Source: Betaproteobacteria bacterium (GTDB lineage: Bacteria > Pseudomonadota > Gammaproteobacteria > Burkholderiales > Rhodocyclaceae). From it: a DNA stretch of 64,000 bases. Every line of letters starts with the position of its first letter. Positions within the stretch are counted from its first letter, which is position 1. Under the pieces are notes generated by a model that saw only the letters and a program-made list of their open reading frames with translations, had not been told where the DNA came from and made no database searches. The position numbers were made by a program, and so were the translations under genes. Shown here one piece after another: positions 1 to 8,406 of the stretch. The stretch lies in NCBI GenBank assembly GCA_020621405.1, contig JAHRYN010000002.1, forward strand, positions 733,676 to 797,675. The letters run 5' to 3'.

Positions 1-31
1 GCCTGTCGCTCAGCGAGAAGGAAGAAGCGCA

Positions 32-1213
32 TTGAGGGAAATACCGCCGACCGCCGGACTGCCGCTCGAATGGCGTGACCTGTGGTCGTCGTCCGGCACC
101 TCGCTCGAGACCGGTCTGGCGGACTTTCTGCAGGTATCCGACGTGCAGATCACCTGCTCGGGCACCGCGGCGCAGATCGTCACGCTGACCGCGCTGCGGC
201 GGCAGAGCGCACGGCGCAAGGTCATCCTGCCCGGCTTCACCTGTCCGCTGGTCGCACTGGCCGTACTGCACTGCGGACTGCAGCCGGTACTGTGCGACCT
301 GCTGCCCGGCCATTTCGACCTCGATCCGGATCACCTGGCCCGGCTGTGCGACGAGGACACGCTGGCCATCGTCGCGACCCATCTCGGCGGGCGCGTCGCC
401 AATCTGGCACCGCTGCTCGCCATCGCGCGCCGCACGGGCGCCAGCGTCATCGAGGATGCCGCCCAGTCGCTGGGGGCGCGCTGGCAGGGCGTGCCGGTCG
501 GTCTGGCAGGCGACGCCGGTTTCCACAGTCTGGCGGTCGGCAAAGGTCTGACGACCTTCGAAGGCGGCGTGCTGCTGACGCGCGACGCGCCGCTGCGCCA
601 GCGGCTGCTCGATACCGCGGCCGACATCGCCCCCTTCAGCTGGCGCTGGGAACTGCAGCGCAGCGCCGAACTGCTGGGTTACGCCGCGCTGTACCGCCCC
701 TGCGGGCTGTCACTCGCCTACGGCTGGCCACTGCGCCGGGCAATCCGGCGCGGCCGGCTGATTGAGGCGGTCGGCGACGACTTCAGCGACGACATCCCGC
801 TGCATCGGCCCGGCCGCTGGCGCAAGTCGGTTGGCGCCCGTGCGCTGCAGCGTCTGCCGGCCTTTCTCGGCCTGCTCAAGCGGCAAGCGGAAACACGATT
901 GCAACGGCTGGCCGCCATGCCTGGCATCACGGTCATGCGCGATGCGGCAGGTGACGAAGGCACCTGGCCCTTCCTGATGGTGCTGATGCCGGACCGGGCG
1001 GCGCGCGACGCGGCGCTGGACCGGCTGTGGCAGCGCGGCCTGGGCGTGAGCCGCCTGTACATCCATGCGCTGTCGGACTATCCCTATCTGGCCGGACGCC
1101 TGAGCTCCGAACAGACGCCGAACGCACGCGACTTCGCCAGCCGCCTGCTGACCCTCTCGAACAGCCCCTGGCTCGACGACGACGCCTTCGACACCGTCTG
1201 CGCCGCTTTGTAA
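32..1213 (+). CDS. DegT/DnrJ/EryC1/StrS-family PLP aminotransferase (5' end possibly outside window)
   Basis: The 393-residue frame has the layout of sugar or small-molecule aminotransferases of the DegT/StrS fold. An N-terminal substrate and cofactor region is followed by the motif IEDAAQSLGA, the usual Asp that contacts the pyridine nitrogen. Next comes FHSLAVGKGLTTFEGG, in which Lys171 is the expected Schiff-base lysine. The family transfers an amino group from glutamate or glutamine to a keto substrate, often a nucleotide keto-sugar but also small keto compounds. The start given is a TTG codon. The frame stays open to the window edge, so the true start may lie further left. The gene converges on the arginase-fold gene with 4 bases between stops. 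Its position beside an ACP/ketoacyl-synthase operon suggests a non-sugar substrate, but that is inference. Confidence 0.8.
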   Translation: MREIPPTAGLPLEWRDLWSSSGTSLETGLADFLQVSDVQITCSGTAAQIVTLTALRRQSARRKVILPGFTCPLVALAVLHCGLQPVLCDLLPGHFDLDPDHLARLCDEDTLAIVATHLGGRVANLAPLLAIARRTGASVIEDAAQSLGARWQGVPVGLAGDAGFHSLAVGKGLTTFEGGVLLTRDAPLRQRLLDTAADIAPFSWRWELQRSAELLGYAALYRPCGLSLAYGWPLRRAIRRGRLIEAVGDDFSDDIPLHRPGRWRKSVGARALQRLPAFLGLLKRQAETRLQRLAAMPGITVMRDAAGDEGTWPFLMVLMPDRAARDAALDRLWQRGLGVSRLYIHALSDYPYLAGRLSSEQTPNARDFASRLLTLSNSPWLDDDAFDTVCAAL

Positions 1214-1217
1214 GCGT

Positions 1218-2087
1218 TCATTGCGCGAGCGCGTGCAGGATGGCGAGGTTGACCGAACGGTGTTCGGCCTGCCAGCGCTGCAGATCGGCCTCGGCAATGT
1301 CGGGCTGACCGTCCAGACCGCTCAGCATCCGCTTGAACCGGCTGTCGTAACGATAGACCGACACTTCGCCGGTCACGTCGGCACCGACCACACGCTGGCG
1401 CAGCGCTCCGATGACGGACTGCATTTCGCTCAGACGCATCACGCCCTGATCCCAGTTGGTGTGGGCGTCATCGGCCGACAGTACGTCCTTGTCGACTGAC
1501 AGATAGACCGGCTCGGTGCGTGCCGCCGATGCGCTGCCAAAGGCGTCGGCCAGTTCGCCGACCGAGGCGAAGGAACGGCTGTGCGTAATGCCCAACCAGC
1601 GCATCCAGCCCAGGTCGCGACCGACACACCAGTAGCGCACCCTGCCTGACTTAAGGTTGCGCAGGTGGTTCTCCCAGCCGTGAGCACGCTCGACATCGGT
1701 GGACGTGATGCCCAGGACGTCGATCTGCGCCACGAAGGGCAGGCGGCTCGCATGCCACACCCAGGAGCCGCAGTGGATGCCCCACGGATAGCGCATGTTG
1801 TCAGGGTGGTTGTCGAACACCACGACATGCAGCGGCCGGCCCAGCGCGCGGTAGCGCTCCAGCAGCAGGCAGGTGACATGGTGATAGTCGCCGCTGCCCA
1901 TGAACACCACGCCGGGCTGCCGGACCAGCGCCGGCGCCAGCGAATCGCCCAGCGCACGCAGCTGGCCGAGCGGACAGCCGAAGCGGATCGCTTCCTGCCA
2001 GCGACCCAGTTCGATCGACTCGCTACCCGGCAGCGGCAGCACCGAGCGGTCGAAATCGAGGATCAGCGGGTTTGCTGTCGGTGCCAT
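1218..2087 (-). CDS. arginase/agmatinase-fold metallohydrolase, divergent
   Basis: This 289-residue protein carries recognisable ureohydrolase-fold metal motifs in order: GSGDYHHVT in place of GGDHS, FDNHPDN in place of DAHxD, and LSVDKDVLSADD in place of SxDxDxxDP. All expected Asp/His metal ligands are present although the surrounding residues differ from true arginases. A two-metal amidinohydrolase or related C-N hydrolase is therefore likely, with unknown substrate. The ATG at 2087 was chosen because the fold begins shortly after it; it overlaps the end of the upstream GNAT gene by 25 bases, so the two are probably translated together. It is the last gene of the ACP/ketoacyl-synthase operon. 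In that setting it could deguanidinate or deacylate an intermediate, or supply ornithine or another amine. Confidence 0.72.
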   Translation of the reverse strand: MAPTANPLILDFDRSVLPLPGSESIELGRWQEAIRFGCPLGQLRALGDSLAPALVRQPGVVFMGSGDYHHVTCLLLERYRALGRPLHVVVFDNHPDNMRYPWGIHCGSWVWHASRLPFVAQIDVLGITSTDVERAHGWENHLRNLKSGRVRYWCVGRDLGWMRWLGITHSRSFASVGELADAFGSASAARTEPVYLSVDKDVLSADDAHTNWDQGVMRLSEMQSVIGALRQRVVGADVTGEVSVYRYDSRFKRMLSGLDGQPDIAEADLQRWQAEHRSVNLAILHALAQ

Positions 2088-3127
2088 GAGGCGTCGGCTT
2101 CGAACAGGCGCTTGAACGGCTTCAGCAAGGTGCGGAGCACCGGATTGCGCACATGCACGGCGTGCTGCGTCAGCGTGAACGAGGCGCCGAGCGCGCGCTT
2201 GATCTCCGGATCGGTCCAGCCCGCCACGTAGTGCGTCAGGCCGTTGTCGAGCGCGTACTGCAGGTTCTGGAACCAGCTCACCATGTACAGGTTGTGTTCC
2301 CTCGCCTGTGGGTAACGGAAGCCGACGTACTTGTCGAGCAGCATGCCGTTGTGCACGAAGCACAGGTTGTAGCCGATCAGCTCGCCCTGCGCGCGATAGC
2401 TGAACACCACGCCGCCGAGCGTGCCGTCCTGCAGCACGGCGCGGAAGAATTCCGGCGTCAGCAGATCGAAGTGGATTTCGCTCTGCCGGTACACCTCGAG
2501 ATACATCTCGTAGTGCAGCAGCAGCGTGGCTTCGTCGAAGAAACGGGCGTCACCGGTATGGACAATGTCGATGACGAGGTCTTCGCGCGACTTCAGCTTG
2601 CGCCGCAGATCCTTGCGCCGCGACTTGGACAGCCGTTCGAAATACGCGTCGATGCTGGCGAAATCAAGCGCCACATACGCCAGCGCCTGCCCTTCGACCA
2701 GGATGAAGCCGTGCCGGCCGCACGCTTCCCGTACGGCCTGACTGCTGGCGAAGGCGGCGTCGCCGACCAGCGTCGCTTCGGTCGGAATGTCCTTGACGAT
2801 GACGAAGCTGTGCTCCGGCAGCGTACGGCGCAGCAGATCCTCCAGAAAGGCATCCGCCGACCCGTCGGGCAGCGGCGCGTACTCGGTGCAGGTGGCGCCG
2901 ACAAAGCAGGTGTAGGGCACGCACCAGCGCCGCCAGACGCGCGACAACGGCAGCGCTTCGAGCTTGCGCCGGTCGGGTGGATCAACCGTGGTCAACAGGT
3001 CGAACGGCGCCGAAAACGCGGGCACACCGCGGTCGAGTTCGCGGGTGCTGAATCCCTGCGGCGGGTAGTCGAGAAAGTGCCGGATCAGGCCGGGCGGCTC
3101 GATCAGATTGTGCAGAGACGCGCGCAT
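2063..3127 (-). CDS. GNAT/FemAB-like acyl- or aminoacyl-transferase
   Basis: A protein of 354 residues whose C-terminal half resembles the FemAB/BioF2-like GNAT group. It has a basic helix SKSRRKDLRRKLK, then YEMYLEVYRQ, a beta-rich stretch with GELIGYNLCFVHNG, then DKYVGFRYPQARE and a C-terminal helix. Members move acyl or aminoacyl groups from CoA, ACP or tRNA onto amines; the substrate here is not known. The ATG at 3127 shares its first base with the TGA of the ketoacyl synthase gene (TGATG), which argues for translational coupling and for this start over in-frame codons further up. Coupling to an ACP and a condensing enzyme makes an acyl-ACP donor plausible. Confidence 0.7.
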   Translation of the reverse strand: MRASLHNLIEPPGLIRHFLDYPPQGFSTRELDRGVPAFSAPFDLLTTVDPPDRRKLEALPLSRVWRRWCVPYTCFVGATCTEYAPLPDGSADAFLEDLLRRTLPEHSFVIVKDIPTEATLVGDAAFASSQAVREACGRHGFILVEGQALAYVALDFASIDAYFERLSKSRRKDLRRKLKSREDLVIDIVHTGDARFFDEATLLLHYEMYLEVYRQSEIHFDLLTPEFFRAVLQDGTLGGVVFSYRAQGELIGYNLCFVHNGMLLDKYVGFRYPQAREHNLYMVSWFQNLQYALDNGLTHYVAGWTDPEIKRALGASFTLTQHAVHVRNPVLRTLLKPFKRLFEADASWHRQQTR

Positions 3128-4356
3128 CAGGGCTTGCGCGCGATGAGAACCCCGCAGGTACCGCCGAACGCGAAGGAATTCGACATAACCGTATTCACCC
3201 GGACGTTCTCCCGGCCGATGTTGGGTATGTAGTCCAGATCGCATTCCGGGTCGGGCTGCACCAGATGCGCAGTAGGCGGCAGCGCCTGCTTTTCCAGCGC
3301 CATCAGGCAGGCGACGAATTCCACGGCGCCCGCCGCGCCCATCAGGTGACCATGCATGGATTTGGTAGAGCTCACCGGAATGGCCGAACCGCAGACCTGC
3401 TTGATGGCCGCCGTTTCGGTGACGTCATTGAGCTTGGTGCCGGTGCCATGGGCGTTGATGTAGTCCAGCTGATCGGCCGTAATGCCGGCATCGGCGAGCG
3501 CACGGCGCATCGCGCGGGCCTGGCCTTCGACCGACGGCTGGGTGATGTGCGACGAGTCGTTGCTGCTGCCATAGCCGATTATTTCGGCGTAGATGCGGGC
3601 ACCGCGGGCAAGCGCGCTCTCCATGTCCTCGAGCACCACCATGGCCGCCCCCTCACCCAGCACCAGACCGCTGCGATCCGCGGAAAACGGCTTGCACGAG
3701 GCGGACGGATTGTCCGCATCTTCGTTGGCCAGCGTACGCAGCGCTTCCCAGGCCTTGATCGTGCCGTAGGTCAGCAAGGCTTCCGAACCGCCCGCCAGCA
3801 TCACGTCGGCGTAGCCATGACGGATCTGGCGCGCCGCTTCGCCAATGGCGACCGCGGACGACGAACAGGCCGTGCAGAAAGTCAGGTCCGGGCCGGTGAG
3901 GCCGAATTCGAGGGCCACCTGGGAACCGGCGGCATTGTTCATGGCCATCAGCACGGTGAAGGGCTTCAGGCGGCTCGCATTATCGCGATACAGGCGCACA
4001 TAGCCTTCCTCGATCGAGCTCGAACCACCCATGCCGGTGCCGAGATAGACGCCCACACGTTCGCGGTCCATCATCTCCAGATCGAGACCGGCGTCGGCAA
4101 TGGCCTGCTGGCTGGCCACGACGGCAAACTGCGTGACGCGATCCATCGCGCCCGCCTTGCTCCTGGACATGTGGGCCAGCGGATCGAAATCGGGGATCCA
4201 GGCCGCAATCCTGGTGTCGAGCGCATCGACGAACGCCGATTCCAGCCGCCGGATGCCCGACTGCCCTGCCATCAGGGTCGAGAAGAAGGTTTCACGATCA
4301 TTGCCTACCGGCGACAGTATCCCCGCGCCGGTGACGACGACACGCCTGGCCGGCAT
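3127..4356 (-). CDS. beta-ketoacyl-ACP synthase, FabF-like (KS)
   Basis: The protein is 409 residues, the usual length of KAS II enzymes. It begins RRVVVTGAGILSPVGN, typical of the family. The condensing triad is intact: nucleophile Cys in FCTACSSSAVAIG, first His in NAHGTGTKLND, second His in KSMHGHLMGAAGAVE. It should catalyse decarboxylative condensation of an acyl group with a malonyl-ACP type extender. The start overlaps the stop of the ACP gene by one base (TAATG), so the KS is translated directly after its probable carrier protein. No ketoreductase, dehydratase or malonyltransferase lies nearby, so either a single condensation occurs or general fatty-acid enzymes are borrowed. It is unlikely to be the housekeeping fabF because the usual fab neighbours are absent. 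Confidence 0.9.
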   Translation of the reverse strand: MPARRVVVTGAGILSPVGNDRETFFSTLMAGQSGIRRLESAFVDALDTRIAAWIPDFDPLAHMSRSKAGAMDRVTQFAVVASQQAIADAGLDLEMMDRERVGVYLGTGMGGSSSIEEGYVRLYRDNASRLKPFTVLMAMNNAAGSQVALEFGLTGPDLTFCTACSSSAVAIGEAARQIRHGYADVMLAGGSEALLTYGTIKAWEALRTLANEDADNPSASCKPFSADRSGLVLGEGAAMVVLEDMESALARGARIYAEIIGYGSSNDSSHITQPSVEGQARAMRRALADAGITADQLDYINAHGTGTKLNDVTETAAIKQVCGSAIPVSSTKSMHGHLMGAAGAVEFVACLMALEKQALPPTAHLVQPDPECDLDYIPNIGRENVRVNTVMSNSFAFGGTCGVLIARKP

Positions 4357-4598
4357 TACTTGCCCTGCTCGGCACGCAGTCGGTCGATCAGCGAGACGAC
4401 ATCCTGCACCGTCTTGATCGCGACTTCGTCATTCGACACCACGATGCCGAATTTTTCTTCCGCTTCGAAAATGATGTCGAAAGTGTCTAGCGAATCGATT
4501 TCCAGCGACTCCAGCGCGGATTCGAGAGTGATGTCTTCCGCCTTCTTCTCGAATTTCCTGACGATGATTTCACGCAGCGTCTCGAAGGTATCCAACAT
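4356..4598 (-). CDS. dedicated acyl carrier protein
   Basis: An 80-residue acidic protein with the four-helix ACP pattern. The phosphopantetheine attachment serine lies in LEIDSLDTFDIIFEAEEKF, matching the DSL signature at the start of helix II. It would carry acyl intermediates as thioesters on the prosthetic arm. It sits 6 bases after the alpha/beta hydrolase gene and overlaps the ketoacyl synthase gene by one base. That tight coupling indicates a pathway-specific carrier rather than housekeeping acpP, which is normally found with fabD-fabG-fabF. No phosphopantetheinyl transferase is present in the window. Confidence 0.9.
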   Translation of the reverse strand: MLDTFETLREIIVRKFEKKAEDITLESALESLEIDSLDTFDIIFEAEEKFGIVVSNDEVAIKTVQDVVSLIDRLRAEQGK

Positions 4599-4604
4599 GG
4601 CCCC

Positions 4605-5471
4605 CTATACCGCAGCAACCGCAACCGCTTCGTGCGCGGAACATTCACTGAAAAAATCAGCCAGGCGATACGCCACGTCTTCCTTTCGCTTGTCGAGAGT
4701 CAATACGTGATAGGTATCGTCGACGAAGAACATTTCAACCTTGCGCGATGATATGCGCTGCGCCACGAAATGGGCATTCCTGACGCTCGCCATGTCATCC
4801 TCGGTCGAATGCACGATGAGGGCCGGCGAACGCACGTTTGGCAGTGCCTTGCGCGCCGCCTCGATCAGCCTCAGGCTTTCCCGGATCGTCACCGCCGGTG
4901 TGCGGAAGATGCCGACCTTTTCAGCCGCCTTTGCATCGCGATTGGTCAGCACGGCGTGCACGAGCGCGCGTGTGCGCTCGCACTTGATGCCATAGGGCGG
5001 CGTTTCTTCCCACGACATGAAGTGCTTGAGTGGCGTGTGCAGCACGACGGGCAGCAGGAACTTGCGCCTCAGCTGCGGCATGTTCCAGCCGTCGTAGAAG
5101 AAGGTTGTCGACAGAAGGCCAAGCCCGCTCACGCGTTCGCCCTTCTGTTCCGCGAGTTTCAGCGCGATCAGCGCGCCCATGGACAGGCCGGACACGAAGA
5201 CACGTTCATGCTGTGCCTTCAGCGCCTCGAAAGTACGTTCGACCGAGCCGTACCATTCCTGCCATGTGGATCGCTTGAGGTCACCTTCACTGGCACAGTG
5301 TCCGGCAAGCTGGGGGCAGGCCACGCTGCAACCGCGCCGCATCAGGCTTTTTCCCACATGCCTCATCTCGGCCGGGGTACCGGTCAGACCATGGACCAGC
5401 AAAACTACGTCATCCCCTCGTCTGTCGTAAAAACCGGACGGGCCGAGGCAATCCTGTAATGTCTGAGTCAT
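4605..5471 (-). CDS. alpha/beta hydrolase (esterase/lysophospholipase/thioesterase-like)
   Basis: This 288-residue protein has the serine hydrolase fold. It shows the oxyanion region LLVHGLTGTPAEM, nucleophile elbow SGLSMGALIALK, acid residue in IVHSTEDDMAS and catalytic His in VDDTYHVLTLDKRKED. The pattern resembles monoacylglycerol lipase and carboxylesterase members of the S33/Est30 type. As first gene of the operon ahead of the ACP and ketoacyl synthase it may release the product from the carrier protein, but an editing or deacylase role is equally possible. No signal peptide is seen, so the enzyme is probably cytoplasmic. Confidence 0.8.
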   Translation of the reverse strand: MTQTLQDCLGPSGFYDRRGDDVVLLVHGLTGTPAEMRHVGKSLMRRGCSVACPQLAGHCASEGDLKRSTWQEWYGSVERTFEALKAQHERVFVSGLSMGALIALKLAEQKGERVSGLGLLSTTFFYDGWNMPQLRRKFLLPVVLHTPLKHFMSWEETPPYGIKCERTRALVHAVLTNRDAKAAEKVGIFRTPAVTIRESLRLIEAARKALPNVRSPALIVHSTEDDMASVRNAHFVAQRISSRKVEMFFVDDTYHVLTLDKRKEDVAYRLADFFSECSAHEAVAVAAV

Positions 5472-5764
5472 ATGTAGGATGTTTTGTTGCAGTCTTCAGC
5501 GCTCATGAAATACGCAGGTTGCAGGCCGGATGGCAAAAACTTCAAGGACTCCATGCAACCTTGCCCGACATCGGGAAAAGTCCTGGCGTTTATCCCGTCG
5601 ACACCAGCCGGCCAACTGCGCCAGCCACCCGACGAAACAACTTTCCATGGCACATTGTCACACCAGCAGGCTGTCATTTACCTTTCATCTGGCGGTGGAG
5701 CGTTTCCGCCGGATCTGGATCCCAGTAACGCATCTCATCGACTGCAGGCTGACACCAGAACTGC

Positions 5765-7138
5765 CTACTCTGCGCCGCAACGACGCAGCAGCATCTCGAA
5801 CAGGTGGATGCCGAGGTCAATTTCCTCTTCCGTGATCAGCAACGACGGTGCCAGCGTGATGACGTTCTTCTGGTAGCCCCCGATATCGAGCACCAGACCG
5901 TACTTCTTGTCACCGACAACCAGATCGCCCTTGAGACCCTCATTGAACATCCGGTCGGCAAGCGCGCGGCTCGCAGTGTACCCATCCTTCTCGCAGAGTT
6001 CTATCCGCAGCGCGAGTCCGAGGCCGCTGACGTCGCCAACCACCTTCCAACGGGACTTCAGTTCCTGGATGCGCTTCAGGAAGTAGGCGCCACGATTGCG
6101 GACGTGCGGTTCGAAGTCCGCTTCCTGGGTCATCTTCAGCACTTCGAGCGCCACCGAGGTTCCGAGCGGATTCGACGCAAAGGTGGAGTGCGTCGAGCCG
6201 GGCGGGAATTTCTGCGGGCTGATCAGTTCCTCGCGCGCCCAGATGCCGGACAGCGGATTGAGGCCGTTCGTGATCGCCTTGCCGAACACGAACACATCGG
6301 GAACGATGTCGAAGTTCTCCCAGGACCACAGCTTGCCGGTGCGATAGACCCCCATCTGGATCTCGTCGGCCACCAGCAGCACGTTGCGCTTCTTCAGCGA
6401 TTCCTGGAGCTTGCGCATGTAGCCGGCCGGCGGAACGATGTAGCCGCCCGTGCCCTGCATCGGCTCGATGTAGAACGCACCGAATTCGCACTGGCCCGAC
6501 TTCTCGTCCCAGAAAGACTGGTATTCAGTCTCGAACAGCTTCTCGAATTCCTTGTGGCAGTAGGTGTCACAGGTTTCGACCTTCATGTCGTACGGGCAGC
6601 GGAAGCAGTACGGGTAGGGCACGAAGTGCGCGCGATCGGAGAAATTGCCGAAACGGCGGCGATAGCGATAGCTGGAAGTGATCGCCGAAGCGCCCAGCGT
6701 CCGTCCGTGATAGCCACCCATGAAGGCGAACTGGTGCGTCTTGCCGGTGTGGTTGCGCACCAGCTTCAGCGAATCCTCGACCGCCTGCGCACCGCCGACA
6801 TTGAAATGCACACGACCCTTGACGCCGTACTTGTCCTCGACGTACTTGCAGATCAGCTCCGCCAGATCGACCTTTTCCTTATGCAGATACTGGCTGGCCA
6901 GCTGCGGCAGCGTGTCGATCTGTTTTTTCAGTACGTCGGCAATCCGCTTGTTCTTGTAGCCGAAATTGACCGCCGAGTACCACATCTGCCAGTCAAGGTA
7001 GGACGTACCGTTCTCGTCGAACAGAAAGCTGCCGTCGCAACCTTCGAAAACCTTGGGCGGATCAGCGTAGTTGACCGTGTCGCCATGCGAGCAGTACTGA
7101 TCGTTCTTGGCCAGAATTTCGATTATTTTTTGATTCAT
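5765..7138 (-). CDS. class III aminotransferase with Cys-rich insertion
   Basis: The protein has 457 residues and the full class III (GABA/ornithine aminotransferase) pattern. Visible are NVGGAQAVEDSLKL, YHGRTLGAS, the Asp of LLVADEIQMGVYRTGK and the PLP lysine in VFGKAITNGLNPLSG. Between the YHGRT region and the EPMQGTGGY region is a cysteine cluster, PYCFRCPYDMKVETCDTYC (CX2CX8CX3C). Related clusters occur in some archaeal and bacterial omega-aminotransferases. The enzyme would exchange a terminal amino group with 2-oxoglutarate or pyruvate. It lies 37 bases after the HAD phosphatase gene and is probably cotranscribed with it. Base composition looks lower in GC than the flanking genes. Confidence 0.88.
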   Translation of the reverse strand: MNQKIIEILAKNDQYCSHGDTVNYADPPKVFEGCDGSFLFDENGTSYLDWQMWYSAVNFGYKNKRIADVLKKQIDTLPQLASQYLHKEKVDLAELICKYVEDKYGVKGRVHFNVGGAQAVEDSLKLVRNHTGKTHQFAFMGGYHGRTLGASAITSSYRYRRRFGNFSDRAHFVPYPYCFRCPYDMKVETCDTYCHKEFEKLFETEYQSFWDEKSGQCEFGAFYIEPMQGTGGYIVPPAGYMRKLQESLKKRNVLLVADEIQMGVYRTGKLWSWENFDIVPDVFVFGKAITNGLNPLSGIWAREELISPQKFPPGSTHSTFASNPLGTSVALEVLKMTQEADFEPHVRNRGAYFLKRIQELKSRWKVVGDVSGLGLALRIELCEKDGYTASRALADRMFNEGLKGDLVVGDKKYGLVLDIGGYQKNVITLAPSLLITEEEIDLGIHLFEMLLRRCGAE

Positions 7139-7175
7139 GTTCAGTTGAATTCGATTCGGAATTGCTGCAGGACCT

Positions 7176-7844
7176 TCAGGCGCTCAATCCAGCACGACGC
7201 GGCGGCACCTTGTACGGCCACGCTCTGACCTTGGACAGCACGTCCGCAAAGGTCTGGAATTTGAAATGGGGGATGTCGTTCTTTTCACAGAACTTGATCA
7301 GCGATCCCTTGGCGAAGACGATGTCGGCCTGCCGCGCAAGGCATTCGTCGGACTTGCCGTCACCGACGAGAATCACCCGCTTGTCGCTGCCGGACAGGTC
7401 GCGCGCGACCGCACACTTGCACACACCGTTGCCACCGACACAGGCCGCGTTCTTGTGCGGCCATGAGATGTCGATGCCGTCAGGCACGAAGTGGAGCTTG
7501 TTGGCGTAAACCGGCACTTCCGGCAGTTCTGCATTCTTTATTGCCACCTTGATCGCGTGGTCCAGACCATCGCTGACGATGGCGACCGACGCAAACTGGC
7601 TGACATGCTTGTAGAACGGCAGGAAGCTGGCATCCAGCTGGATGCCCCTGAAGAAGTTCTCTATCGTCACATGGTCGGATTTGACCATCCGGAGCTGCTT
7701 CTGCATGCACTCCACCGCAGTGATGTGGCCGTCCAGCCACTCCTGCTCAACCTCTTCCCACTCCGGCCCTGCAAAACGTTCCAGCATCGCGTCGACCGTA
7801 TCGTGGACCGACAGCGTTCCATCAAAATCAATTAAGAAGAGCAT
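7176..7844 (-). CDS. HAD-superfamily (IB-type) phosphatase, PSP/MtnX-like
   Basis: This 222-residue protein starts at the ATG immediately before LFLIDFDGTLSVHDT, which is HAD motif I with both catalytic Asp residues. Motif II is in VAIVSDGLD and motif IV in VILVGDGKSDECLA. The size and helical cap after motif I fit phosphoserine phosphatase and MtnX-type enzymes. A short Cys-containing loop, ACVGGNGVCKCAV, sits before motif IV. It probably dephosphorylates a small phosphate ester. In-frame start codons exist up to 7916, but the catalytic core begins at residue 4 of the chosen start. The downstream aminotransferase suggests a two-step phosphatase and transamination branch. Confidence 0.8.
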   Translation of the reverse strand: MLFLIDFDGTLSVHDTVDAMLERFAGPEWEEVEQEWLDGHITAVECMQKQLRMVKSDHVTIENFFRGIQLDASFLPFYKHVSQFASVAIVSDGLDHAIKVAIKNAELPEVPVYANKLHFVPDGIDISWPHKNAACVGGNGVCKCAVARDLSGSDKRVILVGDGKSDECLARQADIVFAKGSLIKFCEKNDIPHFKFQTFADVLSKVRAWPYKVPPRRAGLSA

Positions 7845-8263
7845 ATGTTGGCCATTCAAGCCCAAAAAGTTCAGCGCGATCATCAGGTTGAAACACTCGC
7901 CTGATTTAGTCCGCATCCTCGACCCGTCGTTCCACCCACCTGCCGCTCACATGTAACAGGGCGTTCCGAGCCGTCGTTTTCCCCCTCGCGGCCGCGCCAA
8001 TTGGTACATCCAGACACGGAATCACGCGCACTGCGGCACGACAGGCTCGCCGCCGCCGGAGGTTAAAGTGCGAGATGCTACTCCATTGCGGGGTGATTCA
8101 CATTGTCGCCACAAGGCGACACAAAAGTGTTTTCCCCGAAAGCCTTCTTTGTGCTAGGTCAACGTCACCCATCTCCAGCAAGATCCGACGCTGCATGCGG
8201 AGCCGCCCGAAAAGGGAAAGCCGCCCGTAAGGCGGCTTTCCCCAACTGCAGAACTGCGCGGAA
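7845..8263. other. intergenic region, 419 bases, with one terminator
   Basis: No convincing coding sequence. The right part holds the strong hairpin terminator of the transporter operon (8210-8242). The left part must contain the promoter of the phosphatase-aminotransferase pair, but no clear -35/-10 pair was recognised. Two short open frames here lack ribosome binding sites and family resemblance. Confidence 0.6.
8210..8242 (-). terminator. Rho-independent terminator of the MHS transporter operon
   Basis: A perfect 12-bp stem, GGGAAAGCCGCC / GGCGGCTTTCCC, closes on a 5-base loop (8226-8230). On the minus strand it is followed directly by TTTTC. It lies 21 bases beyond the stop of the small membrane protein gene, the expected place to end that transcript. 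Confidence 0.88.
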
Positions 8264-8401
8264 TCAGTGCTTGGCGTCTGACTCGGTGTGGGTTGCTTCG
8301 CTGCCGTGCTTCTCACCCGACATATCGATGTCCCCGCCCTTGGAGAGTATGAACAACGCCAGGGCCGCGAACACGATGAAGCCAATCGCTATCTTCCACA
8401 T
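8264..8401 (-). CDS. 45-residue single-span membrane protein, transporter partner
   Basis: A short protein, 45 residues, starting MWKIAIGFIVFAALALFIL, which is one membrane helix with the N terminus at the membrane edge. A hydrophilic tail follows, rich in Asp, Glu, Ser and His (GEKHGSEATHTESDAKH). The ATG has a good AAAGGA ribosome site 9 bases upstream and lies 5 bases after the stop of the transporter gene. A terminator follows the gene. It is probably a real protein and may assemble with or regulate the transporter. No function is known to me. Possible metal binding by the His-containing tail is speculation. Confidence 0.72.
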   Translation of the reverse strand: MWKIAIGFIVFAALALFILSKGGDIDMSGEKHGSEATHTESDAKH

Positions 8402-8406
8402 GCTGG

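Noticed and set aside
5472-5764. Short frames between the hydrolase and class III aminotransferase genes
   Set aside because: No ribosome site or homology; the region is better read as the promoter and leader of the ACP operon.
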